Program-made: the position numbers and the translations under genes
In this document: in pieces, positions 22,681 through 36,320 of the stretch
How the letters are laid out: each line of letters begins with the position of its first letter
Numbering within the stretch: the stretch's first letter is position 1
From: Melitaea cinxia
Lineage: Eukaryota; Arthropoda; Insecta; Lepidoptera; Nymphalidae
DNA length: 64,000 nucleotides
Assembly: GCF_905220565.1 (NCBI RefSeq)
Contig: NC_059422.1
Coordinates: 5,658,272 to 5,722,271 of the forward strand
Reading direction: 5' to 3'
The notes under the pieces: model-generated
The model's database searches: none
Told to the model about the DNA's origin: nothing
What the model saw: only the letters and a program-made list of their open reading frames with translations

Positions 22681-24189
22681 AATTTTTGATATGATATTCA
22701 AAAATGTATAGAATTCCTAATGTGTGGGTAGCACAAAAATAAAATCGTACATATTCAAAATAAATATGTTAAAAGCTCTATTAACCTGCACGGGAATGGG
22801 CGTGTCATATAAAACCTACGTACTATAGTATTTATACAATTAGGTATAAATTTATATAATAGTCGAATCGTTGTGAGTACAATAAAAAAAAGCATTCGAT
22901 GCGTTAGATCATTGTATGAACTCATTCAAACCCAATTCATTCAATAGTTTCGTCTTAATGCATGGCCATGATAAACACAGACAGATAACAGTAAAATATT
23001 CAGTTTTCACATTAGTAAACTGAACCGCAAAGAAAAAGGGTCGGTTAGAAAATCTTCAATACCCCCAAAAGTATCCGATCAAACTCTGTGAAATAAAGAT
23101 TAAATTATGTAATATTTTATTGTGTTTAAATTAAAATAAAATAAAATTAATTCAACCGTTTTATTTTTAATAAATAAAAAAAATAAAATAAATAAATGTA
23201 TAGTTTTTCCAGTATCTTCGTAAATGTGGATTAGTTACATACAAATGTGCCGTTCACGCATTTTAGTACTTTTTGTTAACTCCTCGAGCTCACAATAGTG
23301 CTGTTATGCGATTTGGAGTATTTATTTCAAAAAACTAAGTCAAATCTTTTGAAGATATTGAAGAAGGTTTTTTTTAACCGACCTTTTTTCTTAGTTGTCC
23401 AGTGTAAATAGTACAAAATATTCTAATAAAATTTAGATAAGTAGGTACAGAATTGAATCTGTTACAGTTTTATGACGTGTATATTTTATTTGCTTATTAT
23501 TATAAAAACTGCTTAAACATGCCCATTTCCTTACTTCTATTATATAAAAATGAATTGTTGTCCGTATGTCCTTTATAGAATCATAAACTATGCATTTGAT
23601 CACCCCAAGAAAGAACCCACGAAGGCTTCTGAGTTGGTACGACCAAAAAAAAGCGTAGTAACGCGCGCAGGGTAGAGCTAGTTACATATATAACACACAT
23701 ATCACATTATAACAATGTCAAGTAACTGACATAATTAAACAAATAGGATTTTTTTTTGCTCTTAGTTTTTGACAATCTCCAACCTTGTAACTTGAACAGT
23801 AAATTAAAAAAGTTATAAAAATATTTAATAATATATAAAAATCAAATTGTAAGTTTATAAACCTATTGCAAAAACTTAACCTCTGAATAGCAATTAAGAA
23901 ACAAATATCACGCAATAAGTTACAATTAAACTCTCAATAATCAAAAGGAAAAAAAAGTTAGAACATGTCAAAGAATTTTTTTCTAGTATTTAATGATTTT
24001 CATTCCGCCCTATAAATAGAGAATTTTTATACCGCTAGGTGCTAGACTGCTCTTTGATAGCACCCCTGTTCGATAGTACAGGGTTGACACAAATACGCAC
24101 TAAGCGGAAGTAATACAGTATGTAGTTTTTATATAATTCGGTCGTTGACGTGGCTGATAGGGCCTTTTACTTTTATTATTTATAACACA
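22681..24189. other. non-coding, no gene seen
   Basis: Roughly 1.5 kb of AT-rich sequence with no supported frame. No recognisable element. Confidence 0.35.
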
Positions 24190-24425
24190 CCTTTTATATG
24201 ACTAGGATAGGCGCACGTGATGGTAAGCGGCTACCATAGCCTACAGACACCTGCAACACCAGAAGCATCTCAAACGCGTTGCTCAAAATACCCCAGACCT
24301 TCCCCAGGAGCTCTCTACCTTACTCGCCACAGCAACACAGCACTACTTGAGATCGGTATTACTTGGCTATGATCTTCTTTAAAGTTAAAAAACTTGACCG
24401 ATTTGGCTACTCTAGATTTTGAGAA
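24190..24425 (+). repeat. dispersed repeat family A
   Basis: TGATGGTAAGCGGCTACC, CACCTGCAACACCAGAAGC, CCAGGAGCTCTCTACC, GGCTATGATCTTCTTTAAAG in the plus orientation. Confidence 0.7.
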
Positions 24426-24489
24426 CGTCATATTTCCTGTTATGACCTATCTTAATAGTAACCATATATGGTATAATGAGTGACTTATG

Positions 24490-24626
24490 GTCACGGTCAC
24501 CAACCCGCCTGCCCAGCGTGGTGACTATGGGCAAAACACATGAGTTCACGTTATTTTTGGCGTAAACTTGTGGAGGCCTATGTCCAGCAGTGGACTGTAT
24601 AGGCTGTGATGATGATGATGATGAGT
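24490..24626 (+). repeat. family B tail, short copy
   Basis: CACCAACCCGCCTGCCCAGC, TGTGGAGGCCTATGTCCAGC and a GATGATGATGATGATGA end. Confidence 0.8.
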
Positions 24627-26679
24627 GACTTATGGATTGTTTGCTATTTCTTCCACACAACGCCACCCATGGCTTCTGTTTCAATCTATCAATAAAAGTG
24701 AATAAATGTAACCTCAGTGATATATAACAATAACTTATTAACAACTATCATTATAAAATAATACTATTTGTTCTATAGAAATCTTCTGCACAGCAATTTT
24801 TTTTTTTTTTTATATATCATCCAAAAAATTAAAAATATTGTAATTTTTAAAGCATAGGCATGTAATTACACTACGTTGGTAATGAAGTGGTCATGAAGTC
24901 TAAAATCCATCGCTAATGTCTATAAGATTTCTATTTAGTCCTCTTTAAATAGCACGGATACTATATCTAACTTACACAGAAAACAAAAGCCGGGGTGGCA
25001 TTTCATACCTTAGCAGTGCTTATTAGAGAAACAAAGTACACAAATAATTCATATATTTCATGAGACCAATATAACTATCTACAAATTCTTATTACTTTTT
25101 CAGCTGGGTTTAAGACAGCAACTAGTGTGCGATGTGCAAGACAAATAACATACGTTTGGCGGGCGTTATAGGTTTGTCGTGGCCTGGGAATTTCTGTCAA
25201 GTTTTGGAATAATCAAGACGGGATATCCTATATATCCCATATATATCCTAACGGAGACCTTTGAGAGTGCTATTTGGACAAATATTACACACCTCTATGT
25301 GTATTAATACATCACTCTCAAATAAGCACACTCCTATTTATATATGATTGTCGTTTGTTTGTTAATATATTTTCTTTTATTGCATTTCGTTATATTTATT
25401 TTTCGTTAAAATAATTTTCACAATTTATAACAAATCATATAAATGTCAATAAATATGAAAATATCTAATCACAAGCAACAACCCTAGAACTAGATTCCCC
25501 TAGGGCTGTACAACAATAGCGCTGTGGGGTAGTAATTAAAAAAAAAACGCGAAACCGTGCTAGGGCGTGAATTTTCACGCGCTCTCGACACATGTACGCA
25601 TTTCATCACGAACCTTCATTTTATAACATAACAACCCAGATTTAATGGAGTCAATACGATGGGTTTTTTAATTAATTTTTTTTTCATCTGTCATTCCATA
25701 TCTCATTGAGGCAGTGTGGTGAACGATCTTTACCACTTTTATGGAAATTAAAAAAACGTTTTTTTATTGACAATTTTTTTTAATTAGTGCAGGTAATAAG
25801 TTAACATTAGTATTATGTTAAAAAAATATTTGAAAATGAAATAAAACACTATAGATAAGCTACTATTACTATTATCATGTATTTTATAATATTAAACAAT
25901 GCACTTGAATTTACCCACTGAATTATTCGTTACTCTATTTCAATCACAGATAAAAAATATTTACAGCCCTAAAATTCTCGAAAAAGAAAAATACTTTTTC
26001 CTTGTAAAATAATGATTCTATTTGAGAAATAAATTCGTAGAGTTGTATTAGATGAATAAATAACTTTCGTTTTTTTTTTTTCTTTTACTAATAACTGTAT
26101 TCTAAGTATGTATTTTCTAAATATCTATAGTAGGTTCTTCAATAATAAGGCATCCTAACACAATTTCTTTTTGTTAACTTGTATTCTACACTCAATAAAA
26201 TGCAGTTAAATACCCAAGCTATTACATATAATATTTTAGATATATATATTATATAAATATATAAGACACAGGATTAAATGTGAAGTAAAATCTTATACAT
26301 TAAATCCTTTTTTTTCAAAAAGAAAAATTATTTATTTAGAATTACCGTAACTAGGTTAAGTGCAACACTGGAAAGCTTTTTAAAAATATATAACCTGTGT
26401 CCCCTAAGGTTAATGTCCTTTGAGTGAAGCTACAATCACAGAGTATATTAAAAAAAGACCTATTAAAAAAAAACTATTTTCTATACTTAACTAATTGGAA
26501 TTTTACTATCAATATTTTTTTTCTTATAACATACACGTTCGTCTGTTCCTATGGTAAGGAATTTAATGCTTGTGTTATATATAGGTAACAGCCGACTGTT
26601 ATAACGATATGATGACATTAAGGAAATAATAACACACATAACTTAGCCACATCATTTGACCAATTACAATCACGATCAC
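24627..26679. other. non-coding, no gene seen
   Basis: About 2 kb with no supported gene. A short perfect inverted repeat GCGTGAATTTTCACGC lies at about 25565-25580. Confidence 0.35.
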
Positions 26680-27085
26680 GACTTAGCCTGTAACATCCTA
26701 TTGCTGGACATAGACCTCTTACTCCGTATAGGATTGACTAATTAAATTGTCCTAAATTAGAAAGGCGCGTTCATATTGACCAATTGAAGTAAGCCCTTAA
26801 GACAGACACTCTAATTTACATTTTTTACAACTAGGTCGACAAACAAGCGTACGGCTCACCTGACGTTAAGCGGTTACCGTAGCCTGCAACAACAGAAGAG
26901 TCGTACTGACTGACCTTTACCGTAGCGTGCAACAACAGAAGCGTCGTAAGCGCGTTACTGACCTTACCCCCGACAATCCAAAGGAGCCTTCTACCTTACT
27001 CACAATAGGAACACACCGCAGCTTGAGAGAAGTATCATTTAGCTTTGATCTTCTGTAAGGTCGAGGTACTTTCCCAGACTATCCT
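26680..27085 (+). repeat. family C fragment then family A copy
   Basis: Bases 26685-26730 (CCTGTAACATCCTATTGCTG) are family C. Bases 26825-27085 are family A, with an internal duplication of the AACAACAGAAG block (about 26886 and 26930). Confidence 0.65.
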
Positions 27086-27307
27086 GTTATATTAATATCC
27101 TGCATATATATATGATATATCCTGCCGGACCCTCCTTAATACGAAACATAATAAATACCCAGATAGGCAAAGAAAATTGTAATTTATTGTTTTATGCTTT
27201 ATTTATATTGTTGATTGTCACGAATTCGTTTCAATTAAAATTTGAATTATCTTATATTAAATTACATTGGAGTACATAACTTTAATAATACGTTTTATTT
27301 TTTATGT

Positions 27308-27428
27308 ATCTTGATCGGCAAAAAAGCGTACGGCTCACCTGATAGTAAGCGATTACCGTAGCTTATAGACGTCTGCAACACCAGAAGCATCACAAGCGCG
27401 CTGCCGACCCCATCCCCGGGAGCAGGAG
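27308..27428 (+). repeat. family A head fragment
   Basis: CAAAAAAGCGTACGGCTCACC, ATTACCGTAGC and GCAACACCAGAAGCATCAC match the head of family A. Confidence 0.7.
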
Positions 27429-28120
27429 GTAAAAAATTCAGATTTCGGAACTCATACCTGTACTGGTTTTCCGCCCGCGGCTTCACACGCGTCAAATACA
27501 CAATTTTCACTCAATGTTAACGTAGTATTCTCCTGTTTAAAACATTTTTAAAAAATCGATCCAATTTTTTTGTATCTTCGGTTACAAACATAATAAATCA
27601 AAATTCTATTTATATTATTACTAACTTTTTGCTGTGATTTCATTCGCGTGAAATAGTTACTTATTTTGGGTCCTTTTAATTTCTTAGGAAACTCATTTTG
27701 CAAATATATATTTATTTATCTTTATCAAGTTTCAAATTAAAAAAATATTGTTTCGTTTTTGACAATGGTGGTTTTTCATTAATAATTTTATCTCCTGTTT
27801 CAACCTTCAGTAACTTTAATGTAAATAGATCCTCCTTTCCTATAGTCTATTCTATCCCTATGCCAAATTTCATCAAAATCGCTTTGGTGGTTTAGGCGTG
27901 AAAGTGTAACAGATAGACAGAACTACTTTCCTATTTATAATATTAGTAGCGGTTATTCACAATAGTATAGTAAAGCTGAAAAGTTTGTTTGTTTAAACAC
28001 TCTAATCTCAGGATCTATTAGTTTGGATTGTAAAATTATTTTTGTGGATAGCCTTTTTACCGAGGAAGGCTATAGGCTATTGTTTTGAAACTAACGCAGG
28101 TGAAACCGTAAGAAACAGCT
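27429..28120 (-). repeat. family M and family L fragments
   Basis: Bases 27800-27955 are a reversed family M copy (AAAATCGCTTTGGTGGTTTA, ATTTATAATATTAGTAGCGG). Bases 27968-28105 are family L (GCTGAAAAGTTTGTTTGTTT, AACACTCTAATCTCAGG, GAAGGCTATAGGCTAT). No gene in the interval. Confidence 0.55.
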
Positions 28121-29130
28121 AGCTATAAAAAATTAATATATTTATAGAAACATACAAGAAAAACGTACCAAAAATACTACAACAGCTAATAAAAATAAGT
28201 GCACTTCATACTTTTACATTTTGTACCAACTATTTTATCAAAAGATTTATTTTTTGAATGTAATTGAATACTAATACTTTTTACACTCAAAAAGCTGATG
28301 GCCAATCTTTTTGTTTTAACACTTGTACAATTGCTGTCAAATAGAACAATTATGTTTTAGCTTTTAGTGTTTTAAATGCTGGCCTTTGTTATATACATTT
28401 TAATTTGAAATTCGAACGAAATGTTCCAAAATGGAAAATATGGAAAAGGTTATTCTGAAAGTGAAAAAGATATTTAAAAAGACTAGTGGTCATCTAGTGG
28501 TCGAAAGTCGATCGTAATTAATTTCAATATAAACTATAAGTGTGTGAAATTTCATACTCCTTCGTCCGCGCAATTTTCGTAAAAACGGTTATAAAGTTTT
28601 TGCTTCACGTTTTAATTTAATTATTATAGATAATAATTTTACAAGCCAAAGTAGAATTGTATAGTTCGTAACAGGACTTCCAAATGGCTCGCAGACGCGA
28701 GTGAAAGCTATAAATCGTTATAAATAATAATAAACTACTTAATAATTAAAAAATATATGATATTATATATATTTATAATACAAAATCCAAGAAATAATTA
28801 TTTTCAGATGACCTTCTCCTACATGGAGAAAGGGCCTATGCCCAGCTGTGTGATGTTACAGGCTAAATCAACGACCTATTGAATTATATATATTTAATTG
28901 GATTTTGATTTAGTATAATGTGTTTGTCACGATTATTGACACTAACTTATTATTATTATTATATAATTTTTGTATGTGACACGGGGTTAAAAAATTAAAA
29001 CTAAAAAGTATAAGTAGATATAACTTTTCCATTTAAACCTTAAATCGCCTTGAAAACACTTTCCATTTGATTAGATAATACATCTGCAAAATAAATATAA
29101 TCTACACTTTTTTTATTATTTTATAATAAC
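28121..29130. other. non-coding with a SINE scrap
   Basis: Bases 28808-28865 are a family C fragment (GAAAGGGCCTATGCCCAGC). Nothing else recognised. Confidence 0.4.
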
Positions 29131-29467
29131 ATCATCATCATCATTACAGCCTATACAGTCCACTGTTGGACACAGGCCTCCACAAGCTCACGCCAAAAAT
29201 AACGTGAACTCATGTGTTTTGCCGATAGTCACCACGCTGGGCAGGCGGGTTGGTGACCGCAGTACTGGCTTTGTCGCACCGAAGACGCTGCTGCCCGTCT
29301 TCGGCCTGTGTATTTCAAAGCCAGCAGTTGGATGGTTATCCCGCCATCGGCCGGCTTTTTAAGTTCCAAGGTGGTAGTAAAACTGTGTTATCCCTTAGTC
29401 GCCTCTTACGACACCCACGGGAAGAGAGGGGGTGGCTAAATTCTTTAGTGCCGTAGCCACACAGCAC
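29131..29467 (-). repeat. LINE 3' tail, family B, minus strand
   Basis: The plus strand starts ATCATCATCATCATTACAGC and ends GCCGTAGCCACACAGC, the exact reverse of family B. This is a long copy. Confidence 0.85.
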
Positions 29468-31344
29468 ACACATATAATAACATATATCAAATAAAATATT
29501 GCCTATCTTTCAAGTTATATCAAACTGCACACTGTGTGCAATTTTGATTAAAATCGATTAAGTAGTTTAGGAGCCCATCGCGGACGAACAACATTTATTG
29601 GAACGAAGTTCCTTACGGCAGGCTTGACATTTGGCTGAGCGACCGAACTGAAAAAAAGTGATACTAAAACCGTAAGAAAAATATATAACGGAAGTTACGT
29701 AATATCAGTCACACGACTGTATGATATGACGTTTGTAAAACTAAAATATTACTAGTAAACTTTTTTTAAAATTATTTATGTCATTTTATACTCTATAATA
29801 ATAATTATTATTATTTTGTTTGATTTATTTTATTTTACGATATTTGTTTTTTTCTAAAATACTAAATTTCCTAAATACTTTTATGTACTTAATTAAACAC
29901 CAATCAACAAAATCAAAAAAAAAATCAAGAACTAGAAAATATATATAAAATTCAGCATTTTTTTTTCAAAATGTTTTGCTTCTATACTATCCGAAGGAAC
30001 TTCGTTCCTACCTGGTGTCCCATGACACCACATAATTTTATATTTATTAAGATTATAAAGCTGAAAAGTTTGTTTTTTTTTTTGTTTAAGCGCAGTAATC
30101 TCACGGATTACTAGGGCGAATTAAATAATTCTTTTTGAATAAATATCCTATTTAGTGTGCCGTGTGAAACCGCGCGGCACAAATAGTGTAAGGATAATAA
30201 AACTATAGCAGTTCCCTTTTTCTACGTTAAATACACTTTGATAAAAAAATTAGAGTACTCTGTAATGTATATGAAAACAAACAAACAAAAGCTTACTAAC
30301 TTGAACCTATGATCTACCAACGTTTAAAAAAATATCTGTCATCCAATTTATGAATCGAACCTCCCACTAACCAACCTATAAAAAATCGTAAACGTTTAAT
30401 AAATTAAGTTAATTAATTTGCATTAAAACCTCCATGCGTATTTCATGACACATTAAATTATAAAAAAATTCTGAAAGCACTTCATAATAAGCCGGCGACA
30501 AACGCCGCGGGCTGTGCCGAGTCTGCGTCAATAACATGGCGATACAAGTTGCGGTGTAAAAAAAACCTATATATTTTATACAAATTTTAATTTTAAACCT
30601 TAGCTGTTTGCAATAGGGGTCATAAAGACTTTATAAAATGTGACTGATATTATATGTCAAGGGATTTTGAGTTATATGTCCTTGTGTTAGGAGTTATACG
30701 CTTTTAAATTGTGCTTGTGTGAGTTAGAAGGGTGCGTGCGTTTGTGTATGTTGACGTTTATAGACGGTACGACATTTTAAAGTGACGTCGTGTTTGTAAA
30801 TGTCGGAAGTAATTTGTGAGTTTCGTATTATTATATGAGATTGTATATCATATAAATTAAAATTAATCAAAAATAATATATACGCTCGAACTTCTTCCAC
30901 TTCATTACTACATTATGATTTGTATTTAAAAAAAAAATAGAAATAAAAACGAAATACCCAGGAAAAAATATTTTAATACAAAATAGCCGCATCAACTGGT
31001 TGGTACGAAATACGATCAGCGGGCTTGTTAAAAAAATTACAAATAAAAATATATTCGTAATAATTATACGTAACAATGGAAACGCAATGCCGTCTTGAAA
31101 AGTGCGTACCAACTGTGTGTACAACCCTTATAAATACTTCCTATGTGTACCTGTGTACATAGACATGTGTGGTATATGCTCGAAGTATATAATTACTGGC
31201 TAGGCGTTAGTTTTTATTTAATAACGCTTTAGTTATAAGTGACCGCCTTCAAACGTGTTCTAACGAAGGGGCTTGCCTACCCTAATGTTATATAAAAAAA
31301 ATATGCAGGTAAATAAAAAATAATTCGTAATATTTAATTACCTT
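29468..31344. other. non-coding with repeat fragments
   Basis: A family L fragment lies at about 30058-30170 (GCTGAAAAGTTTG). An 85-codon minus-strand frame (30867-31124) shows no domain. No gene supported. Confidence 0.4.
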
Positions 31345-31400
31345 TATCCTACATAGAAAAAGAGGCCTGAGCCCAGCAGTGGAATATTACAAAAATATGC
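31345..31400 (-). repeat. family C fragment
   Basis: AAGAGGCCTGAGCCCAGCAG and TGGAATATTACA mark a family C end. Confidence 0.5.
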
Positions 31401-31599
31401 TAAAAAAATAAAAAAATATATTTTTTATTATACCAATACTAGCTACTACCTTGTTCTGTTATGTGGATAGAGGGCACCAATTCTCAGATCTACCGTTTCC
31501 GAGGAGTTCGATAGTAAACACTGTGTTTGACACGAGATTTTTATGTATCATAATTTAACTATAATTATTTTAGATTATAATTATTTTAGATCGAGTTTA

Positions 31600-32110
31600 A
31601 ATGAAAAGAAATCGATATTTCGAGAAAAATAAATGATTTTTAAAAGTGATGTTCCCGCCAGTTTTGATGCAGAAACTGCAAAGAAGAACTCCGCAGTTAC
31701 TCTTAAAAAAATATATAAGCTGTGTTTATATAACAATTTATATCTTTCATGAAATACAGCGTCACTGTGTCCACACATCTGTATCATTTATATAATCCTT
31801 TTTTTTTTTTTTTTTTACCCAGAGGAAATCCCTAACGGATGCCTACAGCCCGGGGGAGCTGGAGGGTATGTCCGAGTCGCACGGACTAAAACCTCTGGGG
31901 TGTTCCTTCGACACGCCTGGACGGAACATTTATATAATCCTGCACCGAATAAGATGCTTTAGCTATTAATTTCTTTCTAAAACAAACTTTAAATTTATTC
32001 TCTGAGCATTTCAATAACGTCCGTGGGATTTTATTATACATGCGAATACCATAACCCAAAAAGGAAACGTTTACTTTGCGCAATCGGAAACTTGAAGTTA
32101 CCATGTTGTT
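31600..32110 (-). mobile_element. LINE 3' end (family G) interrupted by a SINE
   Basis: The minus strand encodes the C-terminal block of a reverse-transcriptase polyprotein (GYGIRMYNKIPRTLLKCSEN, then KKLIAKASYSVQDYIN) at about 32104-31941, followed by the family G untranslated tail. A 128-bp element at 31799-31926 splits it just after VQDYIN. Confidence 0.75.
31799..31926 (-). mobile_element. short SINE with exact 14-bp target duplication
   Basis: CATTTATATAATCC occurs at 31785-31798 and 31927-31940, flanking the insert. The insert ends in a T run on the plus strand (its poly-A tail), so it lies on the minus strand. The body is about 110 bp with CCAGAGGTTTTAGTCC and CAGCTCCCCCGGGCTGTAGG. 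Confidence 0.9.
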
Positions 32111-32204
32111 ATTCCTTCTCGTACTTATACTGCTTTTATTACTATTTATATTAAAACAACCGATATTTTTGTAATAACATTATGTATGATATTGTTACAA
32201 ATAT

Positions 32205-32535
32205 ACTAGCTGACACGGCAAACGTTGTCTTGCCGCTAAACGCTATTTAAAAATAGGAGTTGGTAGTAGAAGAGTGAAAATTTAGGGTTGTATGTATTTT
32301 TCAACGCCAAATCATAATAAAATAAAAAATAAATAATTTATCTAAAAATTAAAAAGAAATATATTTAAGGGTGGACTACCCTTAACGTTTAGGGAAATGA
32401 AAAATAGATGGTTTTTTGATTCTCAGACCTACCCAATGTGCAGACAAAATTTCATGAGAATCGGTTAAGCCGTTTCGGAATAAATACCGATAAATGTGAA
32501 AAGAAAACTTTACAAGTTACAAGGCTTCGTTTAAA
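32205..32535 (+). repeat. family E repeat
   Basis: CTGACACGGCAAACGTTGTC, TCAGACCTACCCAATGTGC and TTCATGAGAATCGGTTAAGC mark a plus-strand copy. Confidence 0.7.
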
Positions 32536-32654
32536 TTACAAAATATCCATAAAAAATAATTAAGACATCAATATTAGTATCTAATTACATAAACAAAAAT
32601 AGGTATATTAGACGATGGAAGGTATGGAAACTAGAAAGACTTTTAGAGCTTCTT

Positions 32655-32850
32655 TGTATAAAAATACCAGCTGACCCGGCAAACGTTGTTCTGCCATACG
32701 GATAGGGACAGTATACAAGTTCTACCAGATGGATGAGGACATATAAAAAATAGCTTTATACACACAAAAAAAAAATCATAAAAATCGATCGAACCGTTTC
32801 GGAGGAGCTCAATGACAAACACTATGAGACAAAATTGTCATAAATAAGAA
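32655..32850 (+). repeat. family E repeat, second copy
   Basis: CAGCTGACCCGGCAAACGTT, TAAAAATCGATCGAACCG and TTTCGGAGGAGCTCAATG. It lies 120 bp after the first copy. Confidence 0.65.
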
Positions 32851-32984
32851 AAAAGAAATAAGTAGGAACTATTTTTTTTTTTTTTTTTTTGATTTCTAAA
32901 ATTGTTTATTTGCAATATCTTATTTTTTCATTCCATGTGAACTTTTTATAAACTATTAGAAAACTTTAGAAAATAAAACTGGCT

Positions 32985-33280
32985 AAAATTTTTACCCGAC
33001 TGCCAAGGAAGGGTTATGTTTTTCGCGCGTATCTTGTATGTATGTATGTAATATTCTTTACTACCTCATATTTCCAGAACCACTGAACGGATTTACATAA
33101 TTGAGGTATCGTTAGGTTCGTTTCAGCTGCCCAAGTGTTCTTAGATAGGTGACATTAAAAAAAAATCAAACATGGCAACTGCGCGAAGCCATTGTAGTTA
33201 ATGAAAAAAAAATTTTTTTCTCGAATACTACAATATGGGTATCAAATTGAAGGGCACAATACAAGGATTTTAAAAAGGTA
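32985..33280 (-). repeat. dispersed repeat related to the 5838 array
   Basis: ATATGGGTATCAAATTGAAG is the reverse complement of the GATACCCATATTG block in the tandem array, and CGAAGCCATTGTAG sits nearby. CCCGACTGCCAAGGAAGGG heads the segment. The link to the array is tentative. Confidence 0.45.
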
Positions 33281-34214
33281 TATTATGATTATTATTACCG
33301 TAATAGTAATAAAGAAATACAATATTAAAGTTTAAAAAATGTGGACTTTGCTCTTTCCCACGCCTATGCCATGCCAAACTCGCCTCCTAGGCGACGATCA
33401 ACTTCGGGGTGTAGCCTTTCTAATAAAATACAATGGTTAAAAAAAACATACAATTAAAATTACAAATAAAAATTAATAAATGTCACTCCAATTTACAATT
33501 ACATTAATAAAATTAATAATAAATACATAATACCAAATACAAACAAATAATTTTAATAATAATTTCATTATATTAAAACTAATAGTTGTTGACTTAAGCA
33601 GTCACCTATTTGCTAAAGGTCAGGCTTACGTTGCTTTGAGCATAGTAAGATCTTTCTCCGGGCTTGCTATCAGTTCTCTTGACCCTAAAAAATTACTTAA
33701 TCAACCACATGATGTAAACTGTTTTAATGAATTGAACCGATTACGAGCCAGTAGTTCCTGAAATTAGTGTTTAAAGAAACAAACTTTTCAGCTTTATAAT
33801 AGTACAGATGGTTACTTTTTGCGTTTTAATTTATATTTGATAGTCTGATACGAACTAAACGTGATCTTAACCCATCTGCTTAATAGATAAAAATTAAATA
33901 ATTATCTTTAGTATGTTACAGATGAAATCACGAAAAAGTTGGCTGAAAACTTCCTGGATATTATATTAGGTGGTCGCCATTCAAAGCAGACTTTTAGCAC
34001 AACCCTGTGTCATCGTATTCTCAGTGAAACAGCGCTCATTTTGATGTAAGATTGGTTTATTAAACATATGAGTGAAGATAACTAGTATCAATTTATATAA
34101 AAATTATATTTAATATTTTTCTCTTACTATGAATATTGATAATTAAGATAGTGTGAGATTATCATTTAATTATTCGTTTGGCTTAATGACTTACAATAAC
34201 CAAAACAGAAGGAG
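33281..34214. other. non-coding with repeat scraps
   Basis: A reversed family L block (AGTAGTTCCTGAAATTAGTG) lies at about 33750-33800. No gene. Confidence 0.4.
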
Positions 34215-34345
34215 AATCGATGCAGTCGAGATCACAACACTGCTTGAAAGCAGTATTATTTATCTGTGATCTTCTGTATAGGTATTTCACCAGTCGGGCT
34301 GCTCCAAATTTTGACCAAGAACTTTCCTGCTGTGTCCTACTTCAG
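34215..34345 (+). repeat. family A tail fragment
   Basis: ACAACACTGCTTGAAAGCAG, TCTGTGATCTTCTGTATAGG and GTCGGGCTGCTCCAAATTTT. The 70-codon frame here is part of the repeat. Confidence 0.7.
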
Positions 34346-34950
34346 TTATATATCCATAATCACTTATGTTCTATAATCTTATACAACACTTTTTTTCTGT
34401 ATAAAATTATTAAACAAGGCATATACGTGTAAAAAAATTATTATCATTAAAATTTATCACGATGCGTAATAAAATTCGACCTAGTTTAAAAATGGCTCTG
34501 CTTTTAAAATTACCAATACTTGACATAATAAATGAGAAGTGCTAGCGATAACAAAAAAGTTTTATAAAAACCATTATAAGTATTCCGACATCCAATTCAT
34601 CCTCAAAACTTTTTATTATTATTAAAATTCAGTGTTGCTTAAATATACTAAAATGTGTTATTTCCTATAGTAATTTAAAAATAATTCAGGTTGGATGCAG
34701 CAAAAACTATCTTAGCCAAAGTTTTTTGGGCTAGTGAAGTACCTCAACCTTACAGGAGATCTTTATTAGGTACATTGAGGACCAGCTGTAGATAAAGTTT
34801 AAGTTTTAGTTAGGTATAAGTTACGAAGTGATATTAACAGCAGGATGTACAATACTATTAGGACCTGTTTCTTTTTAATCAATATATTAAAACTCATATT
34901 CACATTTGCGAATAAAAATTTACTAATGATTTATTTTTCAGTCATTTTTT
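34346..34950. other. non-coding
   Basis: A short reversed family A scrap (GTACCTCAACCTTACAGGAG) lies at about 34740-34760. No gene. Confidence 0.4.
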
Positions 34951-34954
34951 TTTC

Positions 34955-35065
34955 AGTTTAGCCTATTGCAGTCCACAGCTAGACATAGTTCCCTCCCAAT
35001 TTGACGCCAGACATTCCGGTTTTCTACAATCCTCATCCAGCCTACACTGGCAATCTTACACAGAA
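34955..35065 (+). repeat. dispersed repeat family K
   Basis: CCTATTGCAGTCCACAGC, CAGACATTCCGGTTTTC and CAATCCTCATCCAGCC parallel the copy at 12695. Confidence 0.5.
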
Positions 35066-35699
35066 TATTTTTAATAATATTTGATTAATACAGTGCAATC
35101 CGATAGCAAATAGAATAATACTTATATCATAAGCTTTCATCAGTTGGATATCGTCATTCGTCAAACAGCGATATCCACGACTGCTGAAACCGGCCCTCAA
35201 AGTTGTCAAGGGTGAATTTATATCTGAAAGAGATGTCTACCCACGGCGGTTAGAAATGATGGTACCGTGGAACTCAGTAGTGATAGAAAAAATAAAGCAG
35301 TAAACATATTGTATAATCAATAAATAAATAAAAATTAGGTCGATCTAGATAGAGTCTACGTAAGAACTAAGGATAGCAAAGAAAACTTATATTTTCAATT
35401 TAATTTAATTGATTAATATTTGAAAAACCTGTATCAATATTAAGTATCATCAACTTCAAGTTAAAAAAATGAATGTATTTGAATTAAATTGGATGAATAA
35501 AAATAATTTTATCGTCGTTTTAAAAATTTGAACAATATCCGGTGAGGATCCGGTGAACTTCGTACCACTGTATATTTTTAATATTTTTAATTAATTCAAA
35601 CGGAAATCCAATTTAGTGCAATTGTTCGGAAGTACATACCTTTCGGAGGTTTATTTTTATTTACATAGATATAGGTAGAGTGTAAAATAATAAAATGAA
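35066..35699. other. non-coding, no gene seen
   Basis: A mixed-composition patch at about 35170-35300 has no supported frame. Confidence 0.35.
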
Positions 35700-36320
35700 T
35701 TCAAAAACTAATCGTATAAATCGCTCAAGTCGATAAAATGACCGATTAAAACGCTTTATAAAAAAATAACTCAAAAAGTTTTTGTCAATCTCGCTCAAAT
35801 TTAAATTTCAAAATCGTTTCCCCTGTTAAAAAAAATATGAGGTAACATTTAAAATAATTGGATTTGCTCGCAAACGAAAAAAACCGACTTCAATTACATC
35901 GACTAGCAACGTAGGTAGACGAAAAAATAGTCACTAAATACGCGTTATCAAAGACTACTCAAAAAGTTGTTATCAGATCTCGATGAAATTTAAATGTGAC
36001 CACATGATAAACATCGGCTTTCGATTAAGTTAAAAATCATCAAAATCGGTACACCCAGTAAAAAGTTATGTAGTATAATACAACGTGGGTCGACGAATAA
36101 AAAGTCAAGTAGAGAAGCATTATTAGATATAGCTCGAAAAGTGGTTGGTTAGATCTCAAATAAATTTAAACAGGACCAAATGACATTGACATGATATGAT
36201 GATGACAATGACATGATAAAAAAATTGTCGAAATCGGTCCATCCAGTCAAAAATTCTGAAGTACATACATTTAAAAAAAATACAGTCGTCGTCGTTCTCC
36301 ATTTTTAGATGTCGGTTAAA
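35700..36320 (+). repeat. dispersed repeat family I, long copy
   Basis: ACCGACTTCAATTACATCG at about 35883, then repeated internal blocks (AGATCTCGATGAAATTTAAA / AGATCTCAAATAAATTTAAA and AAATCGGTACACCCAGT / AAATCGGTCCATCCAGT). The body is built of about two diverged internal repeats. Confidence 0.6.
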
